A stretch of DNA of 64,000 bases from NCBI GenBank assembly GCA_965224215.1, contig CBDCYS010000067.1:103353-167352 (forward strand), in the 5' to 3' direction. A model generated the notes under the pieces. That model saw only the letters and a list, made by a program, of their open reading frames with translations, was not told the origin of the DNA and did no database searches. The translations under genes were made by a program, and so were the position numbers. Source of the DNA: CBDCYS01 sp965224215 (GTDB lineage: Bacteria > Acidobacteriota > Terriglobia > Bryobacterales > UBA6623). Positions 35,337-45,481 of the stretch are shown one piece after another. Positions within the stretch are counted from its first letter, which is position 1. Every line of letters starts with the position of its first letter.

Positions 35337-35906
35337 GTGATCACAACCATACAAGATTTGATGGTTCTGACCGAACAGGATTTCGATCGTCTGCCCGACG
35401 AGGGCATTTGGGAAGTGGTAGACGGGAGGGCCGTTTTGTCGCCTGGGCCAGATATACCCCATCAGCTCGTGAGTGGCGCTCTGTTTCGAATATTCGATCG
35501 TGAGTTAGGCCGACGACAAACCGGCTTGGTCATGACTACCGTCAACGTCTTTCTGCCACCCCCGGAGGGATCGATCGGAGAGATCCAGAATCGCGTCCCA
35601 GATCTGGTCGTGACGAGTCATGTCCCGAAGAAGCGCTACCGCCCGGATCACCCGCCGGAACTTGTGATCGAGATTCTTTCCACTCCGCGCGGAAACGTGG
35701 AGCGCACCGAGAAACTCGACGACTACGCACGCGGCGGAATCGGCGAATACTGGATCGTGAACCCGTTTGACCGAAGCATCGAAATCTACGTGTTAACCGG
35801 CCCGGAATACCAGCTCAAAGAAACCCCGCGTCAGGGTTCGCTACGTCCGGAGTCCTTCCCCGGCGTGGTCGTACCTGTCGACGAAATTTGGGCCGTATTG
35901 GACTAA
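35337..35906 (+). CDS. Uma2-family protein (DUF820)
   Basis: This 189-residue Uma2 protein has TIQDLMVLTEQDFDRLPDEGIWEVVDGRAV at its N-terminus, then NRVPDLVV, PELVIEILST and IGEYWIVNPFDRSIEIYVL. The PD...E-x-L pattern fits the restriction-endonuclease-like core. The start is a GTG at 35337. It is the second of three Uma2 genes in the window. The intervening region from the sugar kinase start (35098-35336) shows no gene. Confidence 0.87.
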   Translation: MITTIQDLMVLTEQDFDRLPDEGIWEVVDGRAVLSPGPDIPHQLVSGALFRIFDRELGRRQTGLVMTTVNVFLPPPEGSIGEIQNRVPDLVVTSHVPKKRYRPDHPPELVIEILSTPRGNVERTEKLDDYARGGIGEYWIVNPFDRSIEIYVLTGPEYQLKETPRQGSLRPESFPGVVVPVDEIWAVLD

Positions 35907-36430
35907 CCTGGTTTCCTCCTTGTTCTCCAATCGATCGGCAATCAGGGACCGGAGCCTGCTTTCAGCGGTCAGTTCGCCACCGTCCACGGAAGGTCCCGCA
36001 CCATCCTTGCCAAAAAAAGGGGCCCGACAGACCCTGTGGATTCTTCTTCGCCTGGTAGGTCTACAGTGCTATGATTTCCGCATGCGCCTCTCGATAACGC
36101 TTCTGCTGAGCAGTTGCCTTCTCCAAGCCGCCGGCAACCCTTCCGGCGCAGTCAAGTTTCAAACGCATGTCGTCGAAGCGGAAATTCCCGGCGGCTATGC
36201 GGTCCTGGCGATCGACATGAACAAGGACGGCCGTCCGGACGTCATCGGGATGACTTCTCGAATCAAAGAGCTGGCTTGGTATGAGAACCCTTCATGGGAA
36301 CGCCACGTCATGATCCAGGACATGAACGGGCTGATCAACATGGCGGCTCATGACATTGACGGTGACGGAATCTCGGAACTTTCGATTGAGAACGAATTCA
36401 GCATGGGCGCAGCCAACAGCCGCGGGTTAG

Positions 36431-38036
36431 GAGTCTGTCCCACAGAAATCCGGCACGAAGGTAATACGGGGGCGAGATTGGATTTTTGAGGTCGGCAACG
36501 CGAGTGTCCGGCTGCGATCCGGATGCGATCCTTCGTTGCGGCAACAGCATCGCCTCTGTGACTCGATAGCGGCTTCCGTGGGCGGCTTTTTTCACGCTTC
36601 GCTCCGCTTAGGCCGCCGTCGGGAGCGCCTCCATCCTCGCCATCCGCCGCAGGTTCAACGCCATCGTTACCAAGCTCCATTCTCCTTGTACTTTCTTGAG
36701 ACCCCGCAGCGAAAATCGCCGGAATCCTAACACCTCTTTCACCCATCCGAACGCTGGCTCCACCATCCCTTTGCGGCGCGCGTATTGTTGCTTGCCGCGC
36801 TGCTGCTCGAGGCGCTTCGCCATGCGCTCGCTCGCCGCTTCGGTGGCCTTGTTGTTTTGCTTCTTTTCTTCCTGGGCCGCCTTGCTTTCCCGCCGCAGCG
36901 CCACGATGCCCTCGATCTCGCGTTCCTCCATTGCCAGAAAGTTCTTCTCGCTCCGATACCCCGCGTCCGCCAGCAAACACTCCGGTTTGCTCCCCGTGTT
37001 TTGCTCCACTTGATCCACCATTTCGATGAGCGACCCGTTGTCGGCCGCGTTCTGTCCCACCTGCCGCGCCACGATCAACTGACGGCCTTCTTCCACCACC
37101 GCCTGCGCGTTGTAGCACTGTTGGAAACTCTGCTTCGACTTCATGACGCGGCTCTCGGGATCGCTGAAATTGCGTTGCGCTTGCGGCTTTGGCTCACCGA
37201 ACTCCCGCTTGAATTTCGAACAGCCGCCTTGCGGTCTCGTCTCCGAAGCCACTTAGCCGTCGCCGGGATGGCGCCCTTGCTGCTTGTCTTTTTCGGCCTG
37301 TTCGTCTTCCAGCGCCTGCTTGGCTTCCCTGATCTTTTCGAGCCGCTGCTCGCGTTTGTGCAGCTCGGGCGGCAGCTCGTCGCCGCTTTTGCCGGGGCCG
37401 TAGAGTTCGTCTTCGGCGGCGTCGGTTTGGTGCGCTTTCTCGAGCAACTGTTGAATTTCTTTTTCGAGCTGTTGCTCTTCTTCCTTCATGCGCTGGTAGC
37501 TCATCGCCTTGTGTTTGGAGGCGTTGGCTTTGATTTTCGTGCCGTCCAGCGCCACCGTCCCCAGTTTCACCAAACCCATCTTTTGGGCCAGCTGCACGAG
37601 CTCGACGAACAGCTTGCCAAACGTTTCCAAGTGTTGCTGACGGAAGCGATTGATGGTGCGAAAGTCGGGCTGATTGCCCGCCGCAAGCAGGCGTAGTGCA
37701 ACGTCGTCGATCAGCTTGCTGGCGATTCTGCGCGACGAAAACACGCCCGTCGCGTAGGCGTAGACGAGCACCTTGACGAGCATCGTCGGGTGATAGGGCT
37801 GATTGCGCCGGCCGTCGCCCTCGTAGGGCTGGTGCAAGGCGCTCAGATCGAGTTGATCGAGTGTATCGGAGATGAAATAGGCCAGGTGGTCCCGCGGCAG
37901 CCAGTCCCGCGGCGACGGCGGAAATAAAAACGGCTGATCAGGCTCATAAGGCCGGTAGTTGGTCCCCATGCCTCTAGTTTCGCCCTTCCATGCAAAACAT
38001 TCCACTCCTTGCTGGCTTTTTCTGTGGGACAGACTC
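36431..38036 (-). mobile_element. IS1182-family insertion sequence, copy B (1606 bp, opposite orientation)
   Basis: It has the same length and GAGTCTGTCCCACAG inverted ends as copy A, but is inserted in the other orientation inside the FG-GAP gene. The flanks are TTAG (36427-36430) and CTAG (38037-38040); one base has probably changed since insertion. Its transposase carries a nonsense codon. Copies A and B are about 2.6 kb apart and inverted, so recombination between them could flip the segment carrying the sugar kinase and one Uma2 gene. Confidence 0.92.
36608..37969 (-). pseudogene. IS1182-family transposase with a nonsense codon
   Basis: The sequence is nearly identical to the copy A transposase (32304-33665). 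A single change turns the Lys codon AAA of HPGDGKVASE into TAA at 37253-37255, cutting the protein at about 238 residues, before the second catalytic segment. The rest (36608-37252) remains open. Other differences seen are Gln to Arg near the N-terminus, Ala to Glu in KLFVALVQ, and Ile to Val in SRIMKS. The copy cannot make a full transposase but could be moved by copy A in trans. Confidence 0.92.
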
Positions 38037-38939
38037 CTAGCCCGGATTCTTCAGCATCAAGGTGATCCACGCAAACCTTGGAAGACCATACCCGTCGATG
38101 AACTCACTACCTCTCACCACGTCGCCTGGGCCGACGTCGACGGCGATGGCTCGAAAGAGCTGATCAACGCGCCGCTGATCGGAGCCAAGGCGCTCAAGCC
38201 CAAGTACGAGGACCACGTGCCGGTGGTTTACTATCTCGTGCCGAAGATGCTTCAGGGCAAGTGGGAGCGCCTGCTGGTCGACGACCAGCTCACCGGCGTC
38301 TTGCACCGCGTCCGTGTGGTTCAGTGGGACCAAGACAAGCGCGAAGAACTGCTGACGGCCGGGTTCGACGGCATCTTCCTGCACGACCCTATCGGCGAGG
38401 GCGCCAAGGTGAGCTGGGAGAATACGCAGCTATCGAGCGGACACGAAGAGTTGCCCACCACGGCCGGTGCGAGCGATGTCGCCGTCGGCACTTTGAATAA
38501 GACGCGCATGCTTGCGTCAGTTGAACCATGGCATGGAAATGAAGTCGTCGTCTACACGCAAGACAGCTCTGGCGGCTGGCAGCGGCGGGTCATCTTCGAC
38601 CAATTAACGGAAGGACACGAGGTTTGCGTCGGCGACTTCAACGGCGACGGCCGCGACGATATCGTCGCCGGCGATCGCGCACGTGGCGAGGTTGCCAGCT
38701 CTCACGTCTTCTACGCCCAGGACGACGGCGGGACCGAGTGGCATCACGAAGTGCTCGACCATCTCGGGATGTCAGCGTCGGGATGCGCGGTAGCCGACAT
38801 GAACTCCGACGACCGCCTGGACATCGTGCAGATCGGCGTCGCCACCCACAACATCAAGTGGTACGAGAACATGGGCGGGGCGGGGCGCTGAACGCGGTGA
38901 AAACCCGTGCCTGGCGACGGGTGTGAGCCTACCCTCCGG

Positions 38940-39440
38940 TCAACAGATGTCCGTAACGGCGATTCGAACCTCGTACACGGGAAGCTGAAACGCGTCTGTC
39001 TCACTCAGACCTGAATCTCCATAGGTGTAGAGACTTCGAGTGTCGGGATCCACCAGCCAAACGTGGCGCACTCCCCACGCCCGATACTCGGACAATTTGT
39101 TGAGCGTCTCGCTCATGCGATCGTCGGGGGAGAGAATCTCGATCACAACAAGGGGCGTTTCGGCGGGAACGGCCCCTTTGGGTTCCTCTCCTTCATACAC
39201 GGCCAAGTCCGCGATCCGGTATCGCTGATCAGCGACCCGCATTCTGATTTCGGGACGTACGTGGAGCGGAAACTGGCTTCCCAGATTGTAGAAGTACCCA
39301 GTCAGGCGACCTTGGGCCTTCGAGTGAGGGTTGCTTCCGACGTTTCTTTTGACGATTTCTCCATCAAGATATTCGCAGTCAGGCCCCGCAAAACTCGACC
39401 GCAGATATTCCTCGACCGGGACTTGAATCTTGGTTGCCAT
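38940..39440 (-). CDS. Uma2-family protein (DUF820)
   Basis: The 166-residue protein starts at ATG 39440 (MATKIQVPVEEYLRSSFAGPD) and has the Uma2 sequence pattern: DCEYLDGEIVKRN, RIADLAVYE, LVVIEILSPDDRMSET and HVWLVDPDTRSLYTYGD. It resembles the Uma2 protein at 3364-3927 more than the one at 35337-35906. A small hairpin (ACCCGT...ACGGGT, 38903-38922) lies between its stop and that of the FG-GAP gene and could serve as a shared terminator, but there is no T run. Confidence 0.87.
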   Translation of the reverse strand: MATKIQVPVEEYLRSSFAGPDCEYLDGEIVKRNVGSNPHSKAQGRLTGYFYNLGSQFPLHVRPEIRMRVADQRYRIADLAVYEGEEPKGAVPAETPLVVIEILSPDDRMSETLNKLSEYRAWGVRHVWLVDPDTRSLYTYGDSGLSETDAFQLPVYEVRIAVTDIC

Positions 39441-39477
39441 CCGTTTCAAGGTTAACACGCCCTTCGCAAAATCGAAA

Positions 39478-40479
39478 TTACCGCTTTCGCCCGTAGAAGA
39501 GTTCTTTCCCCTCCACCAGCGCCCGCATCTTGCGGTCGGCCACATTCCGCTGCAGCATCCAGAAACCGCAGTCTGGATTGAGGTAATGGATACGCTCCTC
39601 GCCCAGAATCGCGCATGCACTCTCGATGCGGGCAGCGACCAAATCCGCTGACTCGACTTCGTTATCCTTGATGTCGACCACGCTCAGCCCCAGACCGATT
39701 TTCGGGTCCAGGTCCTTGAGTGCCGGAAGTTCGTCGTATCCGCGACGGGCGAATTCGAGAACGTAGTGGTCGACATGGAGGGCATTCAGAAAACCCATCA
39801 GGCTCTTCCAGAACCCAGTCTGAATGCTTTGCCCCCCATAGTTTCCAAAGCAAATGTGGACACCGCGCGTGACCTTGATGCCGTCCAGCACGTGGTTGAG
39901 CGTAGCCGCGGCCCACTCGGCGTCTTCGGGATGGCCCGAGATGTTAGCCTCGTCGAGTTGCACGACATCGGCGGGAATGCGGGCGAGTTGCTCCCGCAGC
40001 ACCTCGGCGATCGCATAGGCGACCTTCTCGTAGCTCCCATAGTGCCGGTCGGTTACCGTTTTCGCCAGCATATGAGGACCGGTGCAGGTGAACTTGAGGG
40101 GCTTGGCGGTCAAACGCCGAGTCAGTTCGTAGTCTGCCGGCAAATTCAACACGCCCTCGCCGATTTCACCTGTGACGATGCCTGCCGGCGCTGAGCGAAA
40201 ACTCATTCCCTCATCAGCCCGGAAGCGCTCGATGTCGCTGACCGAATAGCGCGTCTTTACCCCCGACATGCGGCTGATGAAATAGTCGATCATCCCGTTG
40301 GTTTCCGGATGACTTGGGTCGAAACGATTCAGCTCTCCATCGGCCACCTGGTCGATTCCGGCCAGTTCCTGAGTCTTGAGGACCACGCCGATCGCGTCGG
40401 CAAGAGTCGTGCGGGAACTGTCTCCGTAAAGCCAGCGAGGAATCGGATAGCTGCCGACGACGGTGGTTTGAATTGGCAT
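39478..40479 (-). CDS. MetE C-terminal-like (cobalamin-independent methionine synthase) family methyltransferase
   Basis: This 333-residue protein matches the barrel of MetE C-terminal-like enzymes. It starts PIQTTVVGSYPIPRWL. Likely zinc ligands are visible as His and Cys in GVHICFGNYGG, Glu in YVLEFARRG and Cys in YLNPDCGFWML, with VVQLDEANISGHPEDAEW in the middle. Full MetE is about 750 residues; this shorter form lacks the N-terminal half. Such short homologues may transfer methyl groups from other donors to thiols or homocysteine. ATG 40479 is the start. It follows, on the same strand, no other metabolic gene. Confidence 0.86.
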   Translation of the reverse strand: MPIQTTVVGSYPIPRWLYGDSSRTTLADAIGVVLKTQELAGIDQVADGELNRFDPSHPETNGMIDYFISRMSGVKTRYSVSDIERFRADEGMSFRSAPAGIVTGEIGEGVLNLPADYELTRRLTAKPLKFTCTGPHMLAKTVTDRHYGSYEKVAYAIAEVLREQLARIPADVVQLDEANISGHPEDAEWAAATLNHVLDGIKVTRGVHICFGNYGGQSIQTGFWKSLMGFLNALHVDHYVLEFARRGYDELPALKDLDPKIGLGLSVVDIKDNEVESADLVAARIESACAILGEERIHYLNPDCGFWMLQRNVADRKMRALVEGKELFYGRKR

Positions 40480-41305
40480 GGGGAGATTATAATTGATCGA
40501 CTGTTATTCTCTGGAAAGACCGGCGCAAGACGCGCAGGCCACGGGCCCCTCCCGCGCAACGTATTCGAGACGCAGGGAAAGTCGAGACGTAGGGAAAAGC
40601 TCCACAAAAAAGGGGCTCTTCCGGGTTTTTAGTGGATGTCCGGCCGACCCCTGCGCCGTCATGCAGTTTCTGTGGGACCGGTATCGACCATTGCGCTCTC
40701 TAGCTTAGCCGCGGATAGGGGCTCCGCTATCTCATAAGTCATTGATTCCATTGAATGTTAGCGTGAACCTGAAAGGCAGGCACCATCAGCTTCCCAATGC
40801 CATTGTGATTCTGCTCGACAACAATCCAAGGTGATCGAGTGGGCCGCGAGAGTGCCGAAACATGCTTCTTCCGGCCCTTCCGAGCGCTTCTGGCCCTTTC
40901 GTGGGGCCCGGCGACCGCTATCCGAATCGGCAGCTGAAAACCAAATCTGTACCTGTGTGGTTGCTCGCGGATTCACAGCCGCATTCTTTACATTCATTGA
41001 AACGATTCTTCTGGCGTAGGTCCATAGTTATCAACCACTTTGGCAGCAAGGGAGCATCTCCGGCTCTGCCTTCAGCGCCGCCGTGTACAGAGGCGCGCCG
41101 AGGTCCCATCCTCGCCCGAAAGCGCTGGGCTTCAGGGATCGCAGCGTCAACACTGTCGAGCAGCGGCGCCGGACCAAATCCGTGCTCACCCACTACAAAG
41201 CCGGAATTCCCAAAAAAGGAACCCAGCTGGTCACCCAAATCTGTATCGCGCACCCTAGTCCACACCGAGCCTTGTTGAGCCGCAAAATTAGCGTTGCCTC
41301 TAGCC
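40480..41305. other. Intergenic stretch without a recognisable gene
   Basis: I see no credible coding sequence in these roughly 800 bases. Open frames on both strands are short, basic or proline-rich and show no domain. A small direct repeat (CGAGACGCAGGGAAA at 40566-40580 and CGAGACGTAGGGAAA at 40583-40597) is the only structure noticed. It may hold decayed genes. Confidence 0.5.
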
Positions 41306-42286
41306 GTGACCGCTGACGACCCCATTCGCATCGGTATTTCGTCCTGCCTGCTGGGCGAGCGAGTTCGCTATGACGGCGGCCACAAGCAGGACCATTTCCT
41401 GACGGACGTCATTGGCCGGCATGTCGAATGGGTTGCGGTTTGTCCTGAATTCGAAATCGGGTTTGGTGTTCCCCGCGAACCCATTCAACTCGAGCGCAAG
41501 AGCGGCGAAATCCGTCTTGTGTCGATCGAGACCCGTTCCGATCACACCAAAACCGATCACAGCAAAACGATGCAGCGCTGGGCGAAGCGACGCCTCGACG
41601 AACTCTATCGCGAGAATCTTTCCGGCTACATCCTCAAGAGTCGCTCCCCTAGCTGCGGAATAGGGCGAGTTCCGATCCATCAGGAAAACGGTGCCCTCGA
41701 AGGCACAGGGCGGGGTCTCTTCGCAAAAGGACTACTCGCGCATTTCGAAAACCTTCCGGTCGAAGAGGAGACTCACCTCGCCAATCCAATGCAGCGAGAG
41801 AATTTCATCGAACGTGTTTTCGCCTACCGGCGGCTCCGACAGCTTTTCAGTGGGAGGTGGAAGAATCCGGATGTCGCGCAGTTTCACGCCCGACACGAAC
41901 TCTTACTCATGGCCCATTCAACCCGCCTCTCTCGTGAGATCGGGCGCGTTGTGGATCAGATAGCGAACTATCCAAGGAAGGAATTCCGTCAACGTTATGA
42001 ATCGCTATTCATGCAGGCGATGAAGTCGGCGGCCAATCGGGGCCGGCACGCCAAAGTACTGCGGCACATCGCCGATTCTTTAGCAGGGCAGCTCGACGCG
42101 GCCCAGACAGAACAGTTGGGCCGGATCATCGAAGACTATCGCCAGGGCCTCGAACCTCTCAGTACACCGCTGGCGGCGATTCGAATCATCGCACAGCGAT
42201 TCAGCATTCACTACCTCGAAGAACAGGTCTACATCAACCCTCGTCCCGAAGAAGCGGTTCTCCGTGACCGGGTGAAATCCTCCTGA
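41306..42286 (+). CDS. DUF523 (TudS-like) and DUF1722 fusion protein
   Basis: The protein of about 326 residues has an N-terminal DUF523 domain with three Cys in conserved places: GISSCLLGERVRYDGGH, WVAVCPEFEIGFGVPREP and KSRSPSCGIG. In TudS proteins these Cys bind an iron-sulfur cluster used to remove sulfur from thiouracil. The C-terminal DUF1722 part (about 190-310) contains FHARHELLLMAHS and YPRKEFRQRYESLFMQAM. The two-domain form is like E. coli YbgA. The start is probably the GTG at 41306, although a TTG at 41294 is also in frame. It has no operon partner. Confidence 0.88.
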   Translation: MTADDPIRIGISSCLLGERVRYDGGHKQDHFLTDVIGRHVEWVAVCPEFEIGFGVPREPIQLERKSGEIRLVSIETRSDHTKTDHSKTMQRWAKRRLDELYRENLSGYILKSRSPSCGIGRVPIHQENGALEGTGRGLFAKGLLAHFENLPVEEETHLANPMQRENFIERVFAYRRLRQLFSGRWKNPDVAQFHARHELLLMAHSTRLSREIGRVVDQIANYPRKEFRQRYESLFMQAMKSAANRGRHAKVLRHIADSLAGQLDAAQTEQLGRIIEDYRQGLEPLSTPLAAIRIIAQRFSIHYLEEQVYINPRPEEAVLRDRVKSS

Positions 42287-42597
42287 TAACGCGGACCAGC
42301 CACAACCAACCAGGGCAGCGAGGGCAGCGGACGCGGCGTGAGTGTCCACGCTTCCCGCAAACCGATTCGTCGGTTTGTTCGGCCCCCGGAGCCGACATCC
42401 GATTTCCGCCAATGGAGGACACTGGCCGGCAACGCCTATTTGTTTTGTAGCGCTCGTTCGGGACAAATCATGTTTGAGTATCGCGTCCTAGAATAGAAGG
42501 AGGCAGTACAGGAGGCTTCTCTGCCTGTTGTTCGCCTCTTGGCAGAATTCACCAGCCGTGGCGCCATTTCGGGGTGAAGTAGCGAAGTCAGCCGATC

Positions 42598-45408
42598 ATG
42601 GCAACCCCCGCCACAAAGCCCAGCCGTCGCTCGCCGGACAACCCGCAATCGCCGGAAATGCTCACCATCGTTCGTGAGCTGCTGACCGAGCTCGGCTCCC
42701 ACCAGGCCGCGAAAAACGTGACCGTCGATTCCTCGTTCGACCGCGACCTTGGCCTCGGAAGCCTCGAGCGAGTCGAACTGCTGGTGCGCACCGAGAAACG
42801 GTACGGCTGCCGCCTGCCCGACGAAATCGCACAACGAGCCGAGACTCCGGCGCAATGGATCGAAGCCCTCGCAAACGGGGGGCAGGTGCAAACCAAGCAG
42901 GCCCGCTTCCCGATCGAGCCATCACGCGAAGCGCCGCCGCCACCCACCGAGGCCAAATCCTTCGCTGACGTCCTGCGGACTCAAGTCGAGGCTGAGCCCG
43001 ACCGCATCCAAATCCATCTACTGGAAGGCGACTCGGGCCAGACGATCACCCACGCGCAGCTTCTCGATCGTTCCCAGCAAGTCGCCGCCGGACTGATCGA
43101 AGCCGGCCTGCAACCGAACGAAACGGTAGCAATCATGTTGCCGACCTGCGAGGACTTTTTCTACTCCTTCTTGGGGACCATGCTGGCCGGCGGCATCGCC
43201 GTGCCGATCTACCCCCCCGCTCGTCCCGACAAGATTGAAGAATACGTCCGCCGCCAGGTCCAAATCCTGGGCAACGCCGAGGTGCGTTTTCTTGTATCGT
43301 TCGAGCGCGTCAAAGCGGTTTCCCAGGTCATGCGCCTGAGCCTGCCCACACTGCGCGAAGTCACCACGGTATCGGCTTTGCGCGAACGTGGCATGGGCGC
43401 ACCAGCCCCAAGCGTCCAGCCTTCCGACACATTCTTTATTCAGTACACCTCAGGAAGCACCGGCAATCCTAAGGGAGTCGTTCTTACGCACTCCAACGTC
43501 TTGGCGAACGCGAAGGGAATCGGTTGGGCGGTGCAGGCGCGCCCCGACGATGTCGTTGTGACCTGGCTGCCGCTCTACCACGACATGGGCTTGATCGGCT
43601 CCTGGTTGTTCAGCCTGTATCACGCCTTTCCCATCACGGTCATGTCGCCGCTGGCTTTTCTGTCGAGGCCCGAGCGCTGGCTCTGGGCGCTCAGCGATTC
43701 TCGCGGGACGCTTTGCCCGGCGCCGAATTTCTCCTATGAGCTGTGTGCCCGTAAAATCACCGACGACGCCTTGGAGGGAGTTGACCTGAGCCGTTGGCGA
43801 GTCGCGATTAATGCGGGCGAGGCAGTGCTTCCCTCAACGCTCGAACGCTTCGCCAAACGGTTCGAACCGTTTGGCTTTCGTCCGGAAAGCTACATCCCCT
43901 GCTACGGCCTGGCCGAATCATCGGTGGCATTGACCTTTCCCCCCATCAATCGCCGGCCTGTGATTGACTCCATTCGCCGGGACATCTTTGAGAAGGAAGG
44001 ACGCGCCGTTCCCGCCGACCCCTCAGACGAGACCGCACTTCGATTCGTCGCGAATGGCCACCCCTTACCCGCCCATGAGATTCGCGTCGTCGACGGCAGC
44101 GACAACGACGCCGCCGAACGCGTGCGCGGCCGGATTCTCTTTCGCGGCCCATCGAAAACTGCCGGCTATTTCCGCAATCCAGAAGCCACCGCCGCCGTCA
44201 CCACGGCCGACGGCTGGATGGATAGCGGCGACCTAGGCTACCAAGCGAACACCGAGGTCTACATCACGGGCCGCGAGAAGGACATCATCATCAAGGGCGG
44301 TCACAACATCAGCCCGCAGGAGATCGAAGGCGCCGCTGCCGAGGTTCCCGGAGTGCGCCGCGGCTGCGTCGCTGCATTCGGAATCACCGACCCCGACAGC
44401 GGCACCGAACGCTTAATCGTCGTCGCTGAAACCCGCGCGCCGAACCCCGCTGATCTGAATCGTATCGAGGCGGAAGTCATCAAGGTTGTCGGCGAAGAGG
44501 CCGGCACCCCGCCCGACCAAGTGAAACTCGTCCCGCCGCAAACGATCCCAAAAACTTCGAGCGGGAAAATCCGCCGCAACGAAACCCGCAAGCTCTACCA
44601 AGCCGGTGAACTCGTGGCCGGCGTGAGCCCTCCGTGGATGCAGATTGCCCGCCTCTGGACGGAAAACGCCGGCGGTTGGGTCCGGCTCGGCGCAAGCCAG
44701 GCCAGCTCGAAACTTCGGCAAGCCTATCGAGTGAGCGCGACTCTGAAAACCGGTATTGCCTTTGGTTTAGTGGCTAGGCTGATGCCAACGCGGCAGGTGG
44801 CCGCTCGGATTGTCCGCTATGGCGCCCGTTGGATCTTAGCCGTGAACCGCCGCAAGTTCCTGGTCAGCTCGAACGGTCAACTCGACGGCGCGCGGCCGTT
44901 CGTCATGATCGCGAACCGCTTAAGCCCGGTGGACGTCCTCATGTTGGTCGCCGCTCTGCCGCCGGAAGTTCTGCTCGCCGACGAAGGAGGATTCTCGAAT
45001 CTCCCGCTGGGCGCCTCTTTTCTGCTCGAGCCCCTGGTCATCCCTCCCCTAGAGGGCGGAGCTGCGATGCCCGGAGGTACTTTCGAACAGAGGGTTGCAC
45101 AAGCCCTGCGCGATCGAGAATCGGTGCTCGTGCTGGCGGAAAGTGCGCCCGGAACCGCGGCGGAGCGCAATCGCTATCGACTCGAGCCCATCCGCGCGGC
45201 TTCGGAGGCGGCGGCCGGAATCGTTCCGGTGCGGATTCAAGGGGCGTTTCGCAGCCTGGCTGGACGACGTCCGGACGGGGCCGATTCAAACGGGAAATCA
45301 CCGCCAACATCAATCAACCTGGGAGCCCCTATCCGCACCACACCGACTGATCTCAACGGGATCACCGAGTTACGAGACCAGATCCGTCAAGCCATCGCGG
45401 AGCTGTGA
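42598..45408 (+). CDS. Fused acyl carrier protein, fatty acyl-AMP ligase and degenerate PlsC-like acyltransferase
   Basis: This 936-residue protein has three parts. An acyl carrier domain (about 20-95) has the phosphopantetheine Ser in DLGLGSLERVEL (Ser55). A fatty acyl-AMP ligase (about 120-670) shows FIQYTSGSTGNPKG, WLPLYHDMGLIG typical of FAAL enzymes, CYGLAESSVALTF, DGWMDSGDLGY and the Lys-containing PKTSSGKIRR. The C-terminal part (about 730-930) resembles PlsC acyltransferases, but motif I reads NRLSPVD where active enzymes have NHxxxxD, so the catalytic His is replaced by Arg. The protein likely activates a fatty acid and loads it on its own carrier domain. plsY lies about 70 bases downstream, pointing to lipid synthesis. 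Confidence 0.87.
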   Translation: MATPATKPSRRSPDNPQSPEMLTIVRELLTELGSHQAAKNVTVDSSFDRDLGLGSLERVELLVRTEKRYGCRLPDEIAQRAETPAQWIEALANGGQVQTKQARFPIEPSREAPPPPTEAKSFADVLRTQVEAEPDRIQIHLLEGDSGQTITHAQLLDRSQQVAAGLIEAGLQPNETVAIMLPTCEDFFYSFLGTMLAGGIAVPIYPPARPDKIEEYVRRQVQILGNAEVRFLVSFERVKAVSQVMRLSLPTLREVTTVSALRERGMGAPAPSVQPSDTFFIQYTSGSTGNPKGVVLTHSNVLANAKGIGWAVQARPDDVVVTWLPLYHDMGLIGSWLFSLYHAFPITVMSPLAFLSRPERWLWALSDSRGTLCPAPNFSYELCARKITDDALEGVDLSRWRVAINAGEAVLPSTLERFAKRFEPFGFRPESYIPCYGLAESSVALTFPPINRRPVIDSIRRDIFEKEGRAVPADPSDETALRFVANGHPLPAHEIRVVDGSDNDAAERVRGRILFRGPSKTAGYFRNPEATAAVTTADGWMDSGDLGYQANTEVYITGREKDIIIKGGHNISPQEIEGAAAEVPGVRRGCVAAFGITDPDSGTERLIVVAETRAPNPADLNRIEAEVIKVVGEEAGTPPDQVKLVPPQTIPKTSSGKIRRNETRKLYQAGELVAGVSPPWMQIARLWTENAGGWVRLGASQASSKLRQAYRVSATLKTGIAFGLVARLMPTRQVAARIVRYGARWILAVNRRKFLVSSNGQLDGARPFVMIANRLSPVDVLMLVAALPPEVLLADEGGFSNLPLGASFLLEPLVIPPLEGGAAMPGGTFEQRVAQALRDRESVLVLAESAPGTAAERNRYRLEPIRAASEAAAGIVPVRIQGAFRSLAGRRPDGADSNGKSPPTSINLGAPIRTTPTDLNGITELRDQIRQAIAEL

Positions 45409-45481
45409 TCGCGCGACCCGCTGACCCGGCGCCTGTCTCCTGGTACAATGCTGTCCTTGGAATCGCTGCCCCCTTTTTGAA

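Larger units (their letters stand above)
36082..38891 (+). pseudogene. Secreted FG-GAP repeat protein, split by IS1182 copy B
   Basis: The N-terminal piece starts at ATG 36082 with a signal peptide (MRLSITLLLSSCLLQAAG). It continues VLAIDMNKDGRPDVIGMTS and AAHDIDGDGISELSIENEF to 36430. The IS interrupts it at SRGL. Beyond 38040 the frame resumes ARILQHQGDPRKPWKTIPVDE and continues with VAWADVDGDGSKELINAPL, VGDFNGDGRDDIVAGD and VADMNSDDRLDIVQIG to 38891. Joined, it is one frame of about 400 residues made of FG-GAP/VCBS propeller repeats with DxNxDG calcium-like loops. It is probably a secreted or surface protein of unknown role. Confidence 0.88.

Noticed and set aside
40566..40597. 17-base-period direct repeat
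   Set aside because: Only two imperfect units in a non-coding stretch; no sign of function or mobility.
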